DNA of 64,000 nucleotides. It comes from Haloferax namakaokahaiae. Its GTDB lineage: Archaea > Halobacteriota > Halobacteria > Halobacteriales > Haloferacaceae. Below are positions 16,756 through 26,273 of the stretch, in pieces. The position numbers and the translations under genes are program-made. Under the pieces are notes generated by a model. That model saw only the letters and a list, made by a program, of their open reading frames with translations, was not told the DNA's origin and made no database searches. The DNA lies in assembly GCF_042663225.1 (NCBI RefSeq), contig NZ_JBHTAA010000001.1, forward strand, positions 558,001-622,000. The letters are read 5' to 3'. Numbering within the stretch: position 1 is the stretch's first letter; every line of letters begins with the position of its first letter.

Positions 16756-17352
16756 ATGAAGCTTCGGCAGAACATCCGCCACTTCGCGGCGAAGAAAGCA
16801 CTCACGATGCCGGTCGTCGGCGATATCGCCACAGAAAAGCTGGTGGACCTGCACGTCCGCATCTTCGGCGAGCGCGCCGACCCGGACCACAGAGAAGAAC
16901 GCGAAGCCCACATGGAGGCGTTTTTCGACTGCACGTTCGACACCTACGTCGCCGCGCTCGAATCCGGCTTCCCGGAGGCAGAGGCCCGCGAAATCACCCA
17001 CATCCAGTCGAACTTCGACTTCTACAACCACGGCTGGACCGAGATGATGGAGTTCCCCGTCGATGAACTCGAAACGCACTACGAGCGCTACGAGGCGTTC
17101 TTCTCGCGCTACAACATCGACATCGCCAACCCGCTCGGCGACTTCGAGACTATCGACATCCCCGAAGCCCCCACGACGATGGAGAAACTCGACGACCCCG
17201 AGCACCCCCACGCCGAGGGTGGGTTCGCCGACGACGCCTACGTCGAAGACGCCGAAGGCAACCTCAACGTCGGCGGGAAAGAAGAGCCGGAGAGCGTCGA
17301 TTTGAACGCCGCGCCCGGGATGCAGGACGTAGAGGACGAAGAAGCGGCCTGA
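16756..17352 (+). CDS. Conserved haloarchaeal protein (DUF6149-like)
   Basis: 198 residues starting MKLRQNIRHFAAKKAL. The first 130 residues look helical and carry several aromatic and acidic positions (HMEAFFDCTFDTYVAAL, EITHIQSNFDFYNHGWTEMM). The last 60 residues are very acidic and probably disordered. I link it to DUF6149 from memory. I chose the ATG at 16756 because the preceding residues are unlike the family start. Function unknown. Confidence 0.8.
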   Translation: MKLRQNIRHFAAKKALTMPVVGDIATEKLVDLHVRIFGERADPDHREEREAHMEAFFDCTFDTYVAALESGFPEAEAREITHIQSNFDFYNHGWTEMMEFPVDELETHYERYEAFFSRYNIDIANPLGDFETIDIPEAPTTMEKLDDPEHPHAEGGFADDAYVEDAEGNLNVGGKEEPESVDLNAAPGMQDVEDEEAA

Positions 17353-17415
17353 GAGAAGAAGCGGCCTGAGGAGAGAAACGGCCTGAGGAGAGAAACGGCC
17401 CGAGAAAATCCGATT

Positions 17416-18900
17416 TCAGTCGTCGCCCGGAACTGGCCGTCCAGTCTCGACGACGCTCTCTTTCCACGTCCCGCGGGTGAACCACGCGAACGCGAGGAGC
17501 GCCGCGGCGACGTTCGAGAAGGCGATGCCGTACCAGACGCCGGTCGGTCCCATCCCGAAGAACTGGACGAGGACGAACGCGGCGGGAATCCGAAGCACCC
17601 ACAGCGAGACGAGCGAGAACGCCATCGCCGTGCGAGTCGAGCCACTGCCGCGGAACCCGCCGTTGACGACGTTGAACGCCCCGAGGAACAGGAACGTCGG
17701 GCCGACGATGGTGAGGTAGTCGATACCGACCGAGATGACGGCTTCCTCGCCGGGGATGAACACCGCGACGATGGGACCGGCGAAGAAGTACGCGACGGCC
17801 GAGACGAAGACCAGGACCGCCGAGATGAGACCGACCGCCCAGAAGACGGCGCGCTCTGCGCGGTCCGCCCGGTCGGCACCGAGGTTCTGGCCGACCACCG
17901 TGGACGTACCCTGCGCCAATCCGATTGCGGGCAGGAACACGAGCGAGGTCAGGCGGTTGCCGATACCGAATGCGGCGACGGCGATTTCGGTGTTCACGCC
18001 GACGGCGTTGACGGCGGCGTAGGCGACGAGCGCGGTCAGCGCCGTCACACCCAGTGCGCGCGTCGATTGCTCGATGCTCGACGGCGCGCCGATTTGGACG
18101 ATTTTCTCGACCGTCTCGCGCTCGGGGAGCAGGTCGCGCGGCGAGAGGTCGATGCCGACGCGCCCCGAGAGGAGGAGCCAGAAGCCGACGAGCGCGCCGA
18201 CGCCGCGAGAGAACACCGTCGCAATCGCGGCACCCTGCACGCCGAATCCGGTGAAGCCGGTCGCGGCAAACAGCGAGTTGCCGAGCGCGCTCAGGCCGAG
18301 CACCCCGAAGATGGGGTTCGAGTCGAACCCGAGGATGAGAAAGGGGTCGAGGACGACGTTGATGACGACGCCGAAGGCCATCAGGTACATCGGGGTCCTC
18401 GTGTCGCCCCAGCCACGGAGCAGGGCTTGGAAGATGAAGAAGCCGAACATGAACGAGACGCCGAGGAAGATGGTTCTCGTGTACTCGACCGAGAGTTGGT
18501 GGACTTCCGTCCCCGGCGTCGTCCCGATGAGCGGGAGGAGAATCGGCGTGACGAGGTAGCCGATAGCCGCGAAGATCGCTGATAAGAGAATCACGAACCC
18601 GAGGGTCTGACCGGCGACGTGGTCCACTTCGTCGTGGTTGCCCGCGCCCTTGTTCTGGGCGACGAGCACCGTCCCGGCGACGGTGAAGCCGCCACCGAAC
18701 GAAATCATGAGGAAGACGAGCGGCCACGAAAAGGACAGCGCTGAGACGGCCTCGGAGCCGACGCGACCCACCCAGAAGGTATCGGCGAGGTTGTAGGCGA
18801 CCTGCATTATCTGCGAGAGGACGATGGGTAACGACAGCACCAACATCGGCTTGACGAGGCCGCCATCGACGAGGTTCACGTCGCGCGTCTTCGCGCTCAT
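17416..18900 (-). CDS. MATE family efflux transporter
   Basis: 494 residues with about twelve hydrophobic segments arranged as two homologous halves. Family marks include LSLPIVLSQIMQVAYNLADTF near the N terminus and GIGNRLTSLVFLPAIGLAQG, GGFRGSGSTRTA in the second half. MATE proteins export cationic drugs or metabolites in exchange for Na+ or H+. The start overlaps the stop of the upstream TetR gene by four bases (ATGA), so the two form an operon and the TetR protein very likely controls it. Confidence 0.94.
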   Translation of the reverse strand: MSAKTRDVNLVDGGLVKPMLVLSLPIVLSQIMQVAYNLADTFWVGRVGSEAVSALSFSWPLVFLMISFGGGFTVAGTVLVAQNKGAGNHDEVDHVAGQTLGFVILLSAIFAAIGYLVTPILLPLIGTTPGTEVHQLSVEYTRTIFLGVSFMFGFFIFQALLRGWGDTRTPMYLMAFGVVINVVLDPFLILGFDSNPIFGVLGLSALGNSLFAATGFTGFGVQGAAIATVFSRGVGALVGFWLLLSGRVGIDLSPRDLLPERETVEKIVQIGAPSSIEQSTRALGVTALTALVAYAAVNAVGVNTEIAVAAFGIGNRLTSLVFLPAIGLAQGTSTVVGQNLGADRADRAERAVFWAVGLISAVLVFVSAVAYFFAGPIVAVFIPGEEAVISVGIDYLTIVGPTFLFLGAFNVVNGGFRGSGSTRTAMAFSLVSLWVLRIPAAFVLVQFFGMGPTGVWYGIAFSNVAAALLAFAWFTRGTWKESVVETGRPVPGDD

Positions 18901-19556
18901 CGGTCCTCCGTCAGCAGGTCGGAGAGGACGAACTTGTCGATGGCGGTGCGAACTTCGGTCGGCACGTCGCGCGGATGAATCGCCGACTCGTCGTCGGTCG
19001 CCTCGGAGAGGACGACTCGCTGGAGGCGCGCGCCGTCGAGTGCGGCGAACAACAGTGCAGTCATCCGGTCGGGATCCACCTCGCGGAAGACGCCCCGTTC
19101 GATACCGTCGCGGATAATCGCCGAGATTCGCTCGCGGATGACGCGCTCGTTCTTCGCAATCTGCTCGCGGTAGGCCTCGTCGTAGGGCGCTTGCGTCCGC
19201 AACTCCATCAGCGCGAGACCGAAGGTGTCGTACTCGTCGTCGTCGCCGTCGCCACCGTCGTTGGGGACCATCTTGTCGAGCAGATACCGAAGTCGCTCGT
19301 CGGGCGCGTCACCCTCGGTCGCATCGACTTTCGCGTCGAAGCGCTCCATCAGGTGCCGGAGAAACGCGAGGAGCAAGTCGTGTTTCGTGCCGTAGTGGTA
19401 GTGGAGGAGCGACTTGCTCTTTCCCGCCTCGTCGGCGATTCGTTGCATCGTCAGGTTGGCGTACCCCTCGGCGCACAGCGCCCGATAGGTCGCCTCCATC
19501 AGCGTCTCGTGGACCTCGTCGGGGACCGACTGGTCGGAGGGTGATTCCGCACTCAC
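18897..19556 (-). CDS. TetR/AcrR family repressor
   Basis: 219 residues from a GTG start. The helix-turn-helix reads TMQRIADEAGKSKSLLHYHYGTKHDLLLAF at about 37-66, split here as consecutive motifs TMQRIADEAGKSKSL and LHYHYGTKHD. The remainder is the helical ligand and dimer domain. A 6-2-6 palindrome sits between the TATA-like element and the start codon. The four-base overlap with the MATE gene indicates translational coupling. It most likely represses its own operon until an efflux substrate binds. Confidence 0.94.
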   Translation of the reverse strand: MSAESPSDQSVPDEVHETLMEATYRALCAEGYANLTMQRIADEAGKSKSLLHYHYGTKHDLLLAFLRHLMERFDAKVDATEGDAPDERLRYLLDKMVPNDGGDGDDDEYDTFGLALMELRTQAPYDEAYREQIAKNERVIRERISAIIRDGIERGVFREVDPDRMTALLFAALDGARLQRVVLSEATDDESAIHPRDVPTEVRTAIDKFVLSDLLTEDR

Positions 19557-19558
19557 TA

Positions 19559-19572
19559 ACTGACCAGTCAGT
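19559..19572. promoter_or_regulatory. Operator palindrome of the TetR/MATE operon
   Basis: ACTGAC-CA-GTCAGT is a perfect 6-2-6 inverted repeat. It ends three bases from the GTG start, and an extra GTCAGT overlaps on its far side. The TATA-like element is at 19581-19586 on the minus strand. A repressor bound here would cover the transcription start. Confidence 0.75.
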
Positions 19573-19580
19573 CAGTGGCG

Positions 19581-19586
19581 TAAAAA
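19581..19586 (-). promoter_or_regulatory. TATA-like element of the TetR/MATE operon
   Basis: TTTTTA on the minus strand, about 28 bases before the GTG at 19556. The spacing fits a leaderless message starting at the operator edge. Confidence 0.55.
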
Positions 19587-19695
19587 GCGATTGTGGTCGG
19601 CTGACCGTTTGCCGGAAAGCGTGCGTGAGAATATCGTGGGCGGGCGGTGGTCCTCGAAGGGGAGAACGGCGAGGGAGAGATGTCGAGCGAAGCGC

Positions 19696-21009
19696 TCAGG
19701 ACTTCTCGTCGATACGGTCGGCGACTTCGTAGCCGGCGACGATGCCGCCGTTGAGCGAGCGCTCGGGGTACTGCGCCTTCGAGGCCATGCCCGCGTAGTA
19801 GACGCCCTCGGCGACGTCGTCGGCGAGGTCGTAGGGGACGACGAGGTCGAGATAGCCGCGTTCGTACACCGGGCCGGCGCGGGGGTTGCGAGAGACCTTG
19901 AAGTCGGTGACCGAACTGCGGTCGAAGTCGGGGAACATCGACTCGATTTCTCCGAACCACACGTCTTCGACTTCGTCGTCGCTCATCTGCCAGAGGTCTT
20001 CTTCGGGACCTTGGACGTAGCTGGCGACGTAGAGGAGGTGGTCGCCGCCGTAGCGTTCTTTGGGGATGAAATTCGTGTGCTCGATGAGCGAGCCGAAGGG
20101 GGCGTCGTGGGCGATGTTGAGCCAGTAGGTGTCCATCAGCGACTCGGACATGGTGGCGAGTCCGCAGACTGCGCCCTGAAAGTCGATGTCGCACTGGAAG
20201 CCGGTGAGGTCTTCGAGGACGTTCGGCATCGCCGCGACGACGACCGAATCGACTTCGTGCGTCTCGATTCCGTTTTCCGTCTCGACGGTGAGTGTGTCCA
20301 CCGAATCGTCGTTCGTCGTGAGTTCCGTGACGCGCGCACCGGTCTCGATGTTCTCGCGGCCGACGGCCTCGACGAGGGCGTCGATGAAGGGCGCAAATCC
20401 GCCGTCGAAGTAGCCCAGAATCTCGCCGCGAAGCAGGTCGCGTTCGCCCCGGAACCTGACGCGTCCGAGGAACCACGCCGCCGACACGTCGTGTTTGCGC
20501 TCGCCAAACTTCCCGTCGAGGAGCGGGTCCACGAAGTTGTCGTAGACGCCCTGCGTCGTGTGTTCGACCACGAAGTCTTTGATGGGGACGTGCTCGTACG
20601 CTTCGAGGTCGTTGTAGGCGTCGAAGTCGGGGATGCCGCCGCGAACGTCGATGCCGAGCGTGAGCATCCCGAGTCGGAACTTGTCGTAGAAGCTCATGTG
20701 AGGGTAGGCGGCGATTTGCCACGCCGTATCGAGCGGGTGGACGACGCCATCGACGTAGTAGGCGTTCTTGCCGATACGCCACTCCAAGTCGTCGCCGAGA
20801 CCGAGTTCCTCCGCGAGTTCGACGATTGTCTCTTCGGACTTCGAGAGGTGGTGGTAGTACCGCTCGATGTCGTCGCCCTTCGTCTGGTACGTCGCCGCGA
20901 GTCCGCCCAGCGACTCCGCGGCTTCGAAGATACGAACGTCGTGACCCCGGTTTTGGAGTCGGTGCGCCGCGGCGAGACCTGCGATGCCGCCGCCGACGAT
21001 GCCTATCAT
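19696..21009 (-). CDS. FAD-dependent amine-oxidase-like oxidoreductase
   Basis: 437 residues. The N-terminal FAD motif IGIVGGGIAGLAAAHRL is followed by GLAATYQTKGDDIERYYHHL, typical of protoporphyrinogen-oxidase and polyprenyl or sugar-mutase-associated flavoproteins. The C-terminal FAD segment is GVYYAGMASKAQYPERSLNG. Related haloarchaeal proteins are annotated as NAD(P)/FAD-dependent oxidoreductases near polysaccharide genes; none are here. The substrate is unknown. The ATG at 21009 starts directly at the FAD loop. Confidence 0.88.
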   Translation of the reverse strand: MIGIVGGGIAGLAAAHRLQNRGHDVRIFEAAESLGGLAATYQTKGDDIERYYHHLSKSEETIVELAEELGLGDDLEWRIGKNAYYVDGVVHPLDTAWQIAAYPHMSFYDKFRLGMLTLGIDVRGGIPDFDAYNDLEAYEHVPIKDFVVEHTTQGVYDNFVDPLLDGKFGERKHDVSAAWFLGRVRFRGERDLLRGEILGYFDGGFAPFIDALVEAVGRENIETGARVTELTTNDDSVDTLTVETENGIETHEVDSVVVAAMPNVLEDLTGFQCDIDFQGAVCGLATMSESLMDTYWLNIAHDAPFGSLIEHTNFIPKERYGGDHLLYVASYVQGPEEDLWQMSDDEVEDVWFGEIESMFPDFDRSSVTDFKVSRNPRAGPVYERGYLDLVVPYDLADDVAEGVYYAGMASKAQYPERSLNGGIVAGYEVADRIDEKS

Positions 21010-21104
21010 GCCTCGGAGTTATCGGTGTGGTGGAAAGTCCTTTCTGGTTGTCCCTGCCAGGAGGGTGAAGCTTAACCCCTCGTATCCGAGAGCGAGTAAC
21101 AGCA

Positions 21105-22814
21105 ATGTACAGCGCGGCAGACTGGCAGGTGACACCGTACACCCTTCCGCTGGGGGTCGGTGCGGCGCTCTTCGTCGTTCTCGGCGTCCACCTGCTGCGT
21201 CGCAACGACGCGAATCGTGCGCTTCCCGGTGCGACGCAGGGAGCGTTACTGCTTCTCGCGTCGGGATTCTGGATGGGGGTCTACGCGCTCGAACTCTCTC
21301 GAACCGACTTCGCCACGGTGGTGTTGCTCAATCAGGTTCAGTATCTCGGCATCGCACCGGTGCCGTTGCTCTGGTTCGCGTACATCCTCCGCCACACCGG
21401 GATAGAAGACGTCCCGAAACCCGTCTGGGCGGCGCTGTCGGGCGTCCCACTGGTGACCGTCGCGCTCGTCTTCACGAACAGCGTGCACAACCTCATCTGG
21501 GACGGCCTCGCCCTGTCGAACGAACTCGGCTACGTCGTACTCGTCAACGACCACAACATCGGCTTTCTCGCGTTCATCATCTACGCCTACACACTCATCG
21601 TCATCGGGGTCGGCCTGTTGCTCCGAACCCTCCTCGTCGCGGACGAACTCTTTCAGAAGCAGACCGTCGGTCTCCTCGTCGGCGGACTCGTCCCCGCCGT
21701 GGCGGGTCTCGTCTACATCTCGGACTACAACCCCACGCCCGGCTTGAACCTGCCAGCACTCGCCTTCAGCCTCGCTGCGGGGGCCGTCGCCTGGAGCGTC
21801 TATCGACACCGTCTGTTCACCCTCGTCCCCATCGCGTGGGAACTCGCCGCCGAGTCGATGAAAGGCGGTGCAATCGTCATCGACGACCGAGACAGGGTTC
21901 TCGACGCGAACCCGACGGGCGAGCGGTATCTCAGCGCCGACCTGGCGGCGTGTTACGGACGACCTATCGACGAACTCGTCGCGTCGTCGATTGCGACGGC
22001 GCTGACCACCGAGAGTTCGGTCGAGACGACGGTCGAAATCGACGGACGCGAGCACGACGTGCTCGTGAGTTCGACGCCACTCAGCGGCGGCCCGACGGCC
22101 GGGCGACTGGTCGTCATCCGCGATATCACCGAACAAAAGAGCAGAGAGCGCCGTCTCGAACGCCAGAACGACCGTCTCGAAGAGTTCGCCTCGGTCGTCT
22201 CACACGACCTTCGAAACCCGCTGACGGTCGCCTCGGGCTACCTCGAACTGGCGAGAGAGACCGGCGACGACGAGTACTTCGACCGGGTCGAGGACTCCCA
22301 CGACCGGATGGAGGAGATTATCGAAGACTTACTGACCCTCGCTCGGCAGGGTGAGACGCTCTCTGACCTCTCGCCGGTCGGCGTACAGACGATTGCCCGC
22401 GAGGCGTGGGACAGCGTCGCGGCCCAGCAGGCGACACTGGACGTGAACGTCGAACAGACCATCGACGCCGACCGCGGGCGCTTCAGACAACTGTTCGAGA
22501 ACCTGTTTCGGAACTCGATAGAACACGGGTCTCCCACCGGCGACGTTCACATTCGGGTCGGCGCGCTGGAAAACGGCTTCTTCGTCGAAGACGACGGGCC
22601 GGGCATTCCCGAGTCCGAGCGCGAACGGGTCTTCGAGCGAGGCTACACCACCCACGAAGACGGGACCGGCTTCGGACTGCCGATTATCCGCTCGATTGCG
22701 GACGCTCACGGGTGGGACGTCGAGTTGACGACTGGCGACGAGGGCGGGGCGCGGTTCGAGTTCACCGGCGTCGAGTTCTCGACGGCCGACGTGGACGCGA
22801 CGACGAACGATTAG
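21105..22814 (+). CDS. Membrane-bound sensor histidine kinase (7TM-PAS-HisKA-HATPase)
   Basis: 569 residues. Seven hydrophobic segments fill about 1-235 and match the archaeal/bacterial 7TM sensor input domain. A PAS-like domain follows at about 245-345 (GGAIVIDDRDRVLDANPTGE, LVVIRDITEQKSRE). The H-box has phospho-acceptor His367 in SVVSHDLRNPL. The ATPase domain has the N-box FRNSIEHGS, G1-box DDGPGIP and G2-box GTGFGLPI. No response regulator gene is adjacent. The signal is unknown. Confidence 0.94.
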   Translation: MYSAADWQVTPYTLPLGVGAALFVVLGVHLLRRNDANRALPGATQGALLLLASGFWMGVYALELSRTDFATVVLLNQVQYLGIAPVPLLWFAYILRHTGIEDVPKPVWAALSGVPLVTVALVFTNSVHNLIWDGLALSNELGYVVLVNDHNIGFLAFIIYAYTLIVIGVGLLLRTLLVADELFQKQTVGLLVGGLVPAVAGLVYISDYNPTPGLNLPALAFSLAAGAVAWSVYRHRLFTLVPIAWELAAESMKGGAIVIDDRDRVLDANPTGERYLSADLAACYGRPIDELVASSIATALTTESSVETTVEIDGREHDVLVSSTPLSGGPTAGRLVVIRDITEQKSRERRLERQNDRLEEFASVVSHDLRNPLTVASGYLELARETGDDEYFDRVEDSHDRMEEIIEDLLTLARQGETLSDLSPVGVQTIAREAWDSVAAQQATLDVNVEQTIDADRGRFRQLFENLFRNSIEHGSPTGDVHIRVGALENGFFVEDDGPGIPESERERVFERGYTTHEDGTGFGLPIIRSIADAHGWDVELTTGDEGGARFEFTGVEFSTADVDATTND

Positions 22815-22845
22815 GCGGACGCGGACGGTTGCGACGTTCGCCAGC

Positions 22846-22851
22846 TTTTTA
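22846..22851 (+). promoter_or_regulatory. TATA-like element of thrB
   Basis: TTTTTA about 26 bases before the thrB ATG at 22875; fits a leaderless promoter. Confidence 0.5.
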
Positions 22852-22874
22852 TCTGCGATACGGGAAGTCGGGGC

Positions 22875-23756
22875 ATGGTTACGGTCCGCGCACCTGCGAC
22901 GAGCGCAAATCTCGGGAGTGGTTTCGACGTGTTCGGCGTCGCTCTCGACCGCCCGGCAGACGTCGTTCACGTCGAGAAGGCGGACCGGACAACGATCGAA
23001 GTGACGGGCGTCGGGAGTCAGTACATCCCGACCGACCCGAACCGAAACGTCGTCGGGGCCGTCGCCGAGGAACTCGACGCGCCCGCTCACATCCGCATCG
23101 ACAAGGGCGTTCGGCCGTCCTCCGGACTCGGTTCTTCGGCGGCGAGTTCCGCCGCCGCCGCGCTCGCGCTCAACGAGTTGTACGACCGCGGATTGTCCCG
23201 TGAGGAACTCGTGCCCGTCGCCGCCGAGGGCGAGGCAGTCGTCTCCGGCGAGGCGCACGCGGACAACGTCGCGCCCGCGCTGCTCGGTGGCTTCACCGTC
23301 GCATCCGCAGCAGGTGTGACGACGGTCGATACCGACATCCCGCTGGTCGCCTGTCTCCCCGAAATCGCGGTTTCGACCCGCGATGCGCGGCGCGTCGTTC
23401 CAAATCGCGCCGATATCGAAGACCTCGTGCACACGGTGGGCCACGCCGCGACGCTGACCGTCGGGATGTGTCGCCGCGACCCGGAACTCGTCGGCGCGGG
23501 CATGGACGACCGAATCGTCACGCCCGCCCGAGCGGAACTCATCAACGGCTACGAACTCGTTCGTGAGGCCGCCCTCGACGCGGGAGCGACGGGCGTCACC
23601 GTCTCGGGGGCAGGCCCGTCCGTCCTCGCCGCCTGCCGACCCGAGCACCGGACCCGCGTTGCGGCGGCGATGGTCGCCGCCTTCGACGAGACCAACGTGG
23701 ACGCCCGCGCCTACAAGACGCGAGTCGGGAACGGAGCAGAAATTTTCGAATTCTGA
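22875..23756 (+). CDS. thrB: Homoserine kinase
   Basis: 293 residues of the GHMP kinase superfamily. ThrB phosphorylates homoserine with ATP for threonine synthesis. Motif 1 is VRAPATSANLGSGFDVFG at the N terminus. The ATP-binding glycine/serine loop is PSSGLGSSAASSAAAA at about 77-92. The C-terminal motif is GVTVSGAGPSVLA. Length is standard. It follows the histidine kinase by 60 bases but has its own TATA-like element. Threonine synthase is not in the window. Confidence 0.96.
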   Translation: MVTVRAPATSANLGSGFDVFGVALDRPADVVHVEKADRTTIEVTGVGSQYIPTDPNRNVVGAVAEELDAPAHIRIDKGVRPSSGLGSSAASSAAAALALNELYDRGLSREELVPVAAEGEAVVSGEAHADNVAPALLGGFTVASAAGVTTVDTDIPLVACLPEIAVSTRDARRVVPNRADIEDLVHTVGHAATLTVGMCRRDPELVGAGMDDRIVTPARAELINGYELVREAALDAGATGVTVSGAGPSVLAACRPEHRTRVAAAMVAAFDETNVDARAYKTRVGNGAEIFEF

Positions 23757-23859
23757 CTCGTACATAGACAAACACACGCACAGCCTATTTTGCCGATTTC
23801 GCTCGTTTCAGACTTCGTAACAGAATAACATGGTTCGTGCTAGCACGATTCCGAGAAGG

Positions 23860-23867
23860 CTTTTATC
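23860..23867 (+). promoter_or_regulatory. TATA-like element of the universal stress protein gene
   Basis: CTTTTATC region centred about 27 bases before the ATG at 23891; spacing fits a leaderless message. Confidence 0.5.
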
Positions 23868-23890
23868 ATCTTCACATAATATCTACGAAC

Positions 23891-24382
23891 ATGGAACGAG
23901 CACTCGTCGTCGTGACACCAGATGAGCGGTCCAAGCGAATCCTCCGGGAAGCGGGCGCATTCGCCGCCGGCAGCGGGGCGGAACTCGTCGTCCTGACCAT
24001 CCTCCCCGAGAAAGAGTTCGAGCAGACGCGTTCGGCGCTCGCCGCCGTCAACTCCTCGGACGTCGTCTACGGTATCGACCAAGCGGTCGATTCGGCCTCG
24101 CGCAAGGCGAAGCGACTCGCCCGCGACGCGCTCGACGGCATCGACGTGGAGTACCGCGTCATCGCCGACATCGGCCCGGAAGAAGACACCATCCTCGAAA
24201 CCGCGCGCTGGGAAGCCTGCGACCACCTGTTCATCTCGGGTCGCCGCCGCTCGCCCGCCGGGAAACTCATCTCCCGCGACGTGACCCAGAAGGTCATGCT
24301 CAACTTCGACGGGCCAGTGACCGTCCTGCTCGCCGACGAAGACGAAGCGACCTCGAAGAACGCGGCCAGTCTCTCGGCCTGA
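23891..24382 (+). CDS. Universal stress protein family (UspA-like)
   Basis: 163 residues of alpha/beta USP fold. The first strand is ALVVVTPDERSKRILREAGA; the C-terminal segment is DHLFISGRRRSPAGKLISRD followed by VMLNFDGPVTVLL. The usual nucleotide-binding GxxG...GS(T/V) motif appears as SGRRRSPAGKLISRD, so ATP binding is uncertain. I chose the ATG at 23891 from the TATA spacing. Role in stress adaptation is inferred from family only. Confidence 0.88.
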   Translation: MERALVVVTPDERSKRILREAGAFAAGSGAELVVLTILPEKEFEQTRSALAAVNSSDVVYGIDQAVDSASRKAKRLARDALDGIDVEYRVIADIGPEEDTILETARWEACDHLFISGRRRSPAGKLISRDVTQKVMLNFDGPVTVLLADEDEATSKNAASLSA

Positions 24383-24490
24383 GCGCGAGACGGCGAGGCG
24401 AGGAGCGACACACCTTCCTTTTGTTTTCTCACCCGCCGAGCGCGTCGCTCGCCGTGTGGAAAACTGAAACGAGAGTGAGAAAGACTCGCG

Positions 24491-25399
24491 TTAGACGCCG
24501 CGGCCTTGGAGTTTCTTCTCTTCGGGCATATCGACGTTCGCCTCGCCTTTCATGCCTTTGCCGATTCCCGACGAAATCTCGGCGAGTTTCGCGGGGTCGT
24601 CCCAGTTGTTGACGGCCTCGACGACTGCCTCGCCCATCACTTCGGGGTTCTCGGCACCGAAGATACCCGAGCCGACGAAGATGCCGTCGCACTCGTGGTA
24701 CATCATGAGCGCGGCGTCGGCGGGCGTGGCGATACCGCCCGCGGCGAAGTTGACGACCGGAAGCCGACCCATCTCTGCGGTCTCGTGGACGAGGTCGATC
24801 GGGGCTTCGTGCTCGCGTGCCCACTTCTCGCGCTCGTCGTGCTGGAGACCCGTCAGGGTACGAATCTGGTGCTTGATGGTGCGCTGGTGGGTGACCGCCT
24901 GGTTCACGTCGCCCGTGCCAGCCTCGCCTTTCGTGCGAATCATCGCGGCACCCTCGTGGATGCGACGGAGCGCTTCGGGGAGGTTGCGAGCACCGCAGAC
25001 GAACGGGGCGGTGAACTCGCGCTTGTCGATGTGGTAGTCGTTGTCGGCGGGGGTGAGGACTTCGCTCTCGTCTACCATGTCCACGCCAATGGATTCGAGA
25101 ATCTGCGCTTCGGTGTAGTGGCCGATGCGCGCCTTGCCCATCACCGGGATGGAGACGGCGTCGATGATTTCCGTGACCGTCTCGGGGTCGGCCATCCGAG
25201 AGACGCCGCCGCGCTTGCGGATGTCGGCGGGGACGGCTTCGAGGGCCATCACCGCGACTGCCCCCGCTTCCTCGGCAATCTTCGCTTGTTCGGCGTTGAC
25301 GACGTCCATGATGACGCCGCCCTTCTGCATCTGCGCGAATCCGCGCTTGACGAGTTCAGTCCCGCGGCGGAGTTCGTTGAGGTCGGTCTCCTCAGGCAT
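24491..25399 (-). CDS. pdxS: Pyridoxal 5'-phosphate synthase, PdxS subunit
   Basis: 302 residues. PdxS condenses ribose 5-phosphate, glyceraldehyde 3-phosphate and ammonia to PLP with the glutaminase PdxT. The TIM barrel is nearly invariant: GGVIMDVVNAEQAKIAEEAG, MGKARIGHYTEAQILESIGV, VDESEVLTPADNDYHI, RTKGEAGTGD and NFAAGGIATPADAALMM. The family catalytic lysines lie in the first two of these segments. pdxT is not in the window. Divergent from the DUF1405 gene. Confidence 0.97.
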   Translation of the reverse strand: MPEETDLNELRRGTELVKRGFAQMQKGGVIMDVVNAEQAKIAEEAGAVAVMALEAVPADIRKRGGVSRMADPETVTEIIDAVSIPVMGKARIGHYTEAQILESIGVDMVDESEVLTPADNDYHIDKREFTAPFVCGARNLPEALRRIHEGAAMIRTKGEAGTGDVNQAVTHQRTIKHQIRTLTGLQHDEREKWAREHEAPIDLVHETAEMGRLPVVNFAAGGIATPADAALMMYHECDGIFVGSGIFGAENPEVMGEAVVEAVNNWDDPAKLAEISSGIGKGMKGEANVDMPEEKKLQGRGV

Positions 25400-25511
25400 A
25401 TCCGGTGGTTGGACTGGCCGTACTTAAGCGGTTACTTCCGCCCGTGAATACATGTCACAGTGGTGTTCGGAAGACCGGCACGGCTTTCCGGTCACCCTCC
25501 ATGGCGACAGT

Positions 25512-26273
25512 ATGGACGTGGCGACGCAACTTCGCCGATACATCGACGACCCAAGCCGCCTGTTCGGAGACGAGAACTTACCGCCACACACGAACCTCCC
25601 GTGGTGGCTCGCACCCCTTCCGCGATGGCTGGAGAACTTCGGTCTCAACATCGCGTGGCTCGTCGTCGTCGTCAACCTCGTCGGCACCGCCTTCGGCTTC
25701 TGGTACTACGGCATCCACCCGTTTTCCGACCCAGTTATCCAACTCCAGTTCGCCCAAGAGCCGCTCGTGATGTGGCCGTTCGTCCCCGATAGCCCCGTCG
25801 CAACGCTGTTTATCGCCCTCTCGCTCGCCCTGTGGAAACTCGGTCGCTCGAACGAATACGTAAACGCGCTCGCCTTCTTCGGGTGCTGGAAACTCGGCCT
25901 CTGGACGCCTTTCGTCCTCGCTGCGTTCGCCGACTCCTTCCTCGCGTACACGTGGTTCCCGATGTACCTCTTCTTGTTCTTCAGCCACCTCGCCATGGTG
26001 GTCGAAGCGTTCCTCATCCAGCGCTACTCGGAGTTCCCGATTGGCGCTGTGGCCGTCGCCGTCGGCTGGTACGCGTTCAACGACCTCGTCGATTACTTCT
26101 ACCCAATCGTCGGCGACCCGCACCACACGGCGCTCCCCCTCGCAGATTCCGCGATGGCCTACGGAACGACCGTGCTCCAAGTCGCCGCCGCGGGTGCCGT
26201 GTTCCTGACGCTCCTCGCCACCTTCGTCGCGCTGGCGACACGAATCAAAAAGCTCGAACTCGGGACGCTCTGA
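25512..26273 (+). CDS. DUF1405 family membrane protein
   Basis: 253 residues with about six TM segments (about 40-62, 88-103, 112-134, 140-160, 165-185, 225-245). Motifs NLVGTAFGFWYYG, PDSPVATLFIALSLALW and YTWFPMYLFLFFSHLAMVVE are family marks; the DSP and TxxF positions are conserved. Function is unknown. I prefer the ATG at 25512 (MDVATQLRRYIDD); an in-frame ATG at 25452 would add 20 residues. It is divergent from pdxS and may share its promoter region. Confidence 0.85.
   Translation: MDVATQLRRYIDDPSRLFGDENLPPHTNLPWWLAPLPRWLENFGLNIAWLVVVVNLVGTAFGFWYYGIHPFSDPVIQLQFAQEPLVMWPFVPDSPVATLFIALSLALWKLGRSNEYVNALAFFGCWKLGLWTPFVLAAFADSFLAYTWFPMYLFLFFSHLAMVVEAFLIQRYSEFPIGAVAVAVGWYAFNDLVDYFYPIVGDPHHTALPLADSAMAYGTTVLQVAAAGAVFLTLLATFVALATRIKKLELGTL

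Noticed and set aside
22329..23777. 482-codon minus-strand frame opposite thrB
   Set aside because: Antisense to the histidine kinase and thrB, both certain from motifs.
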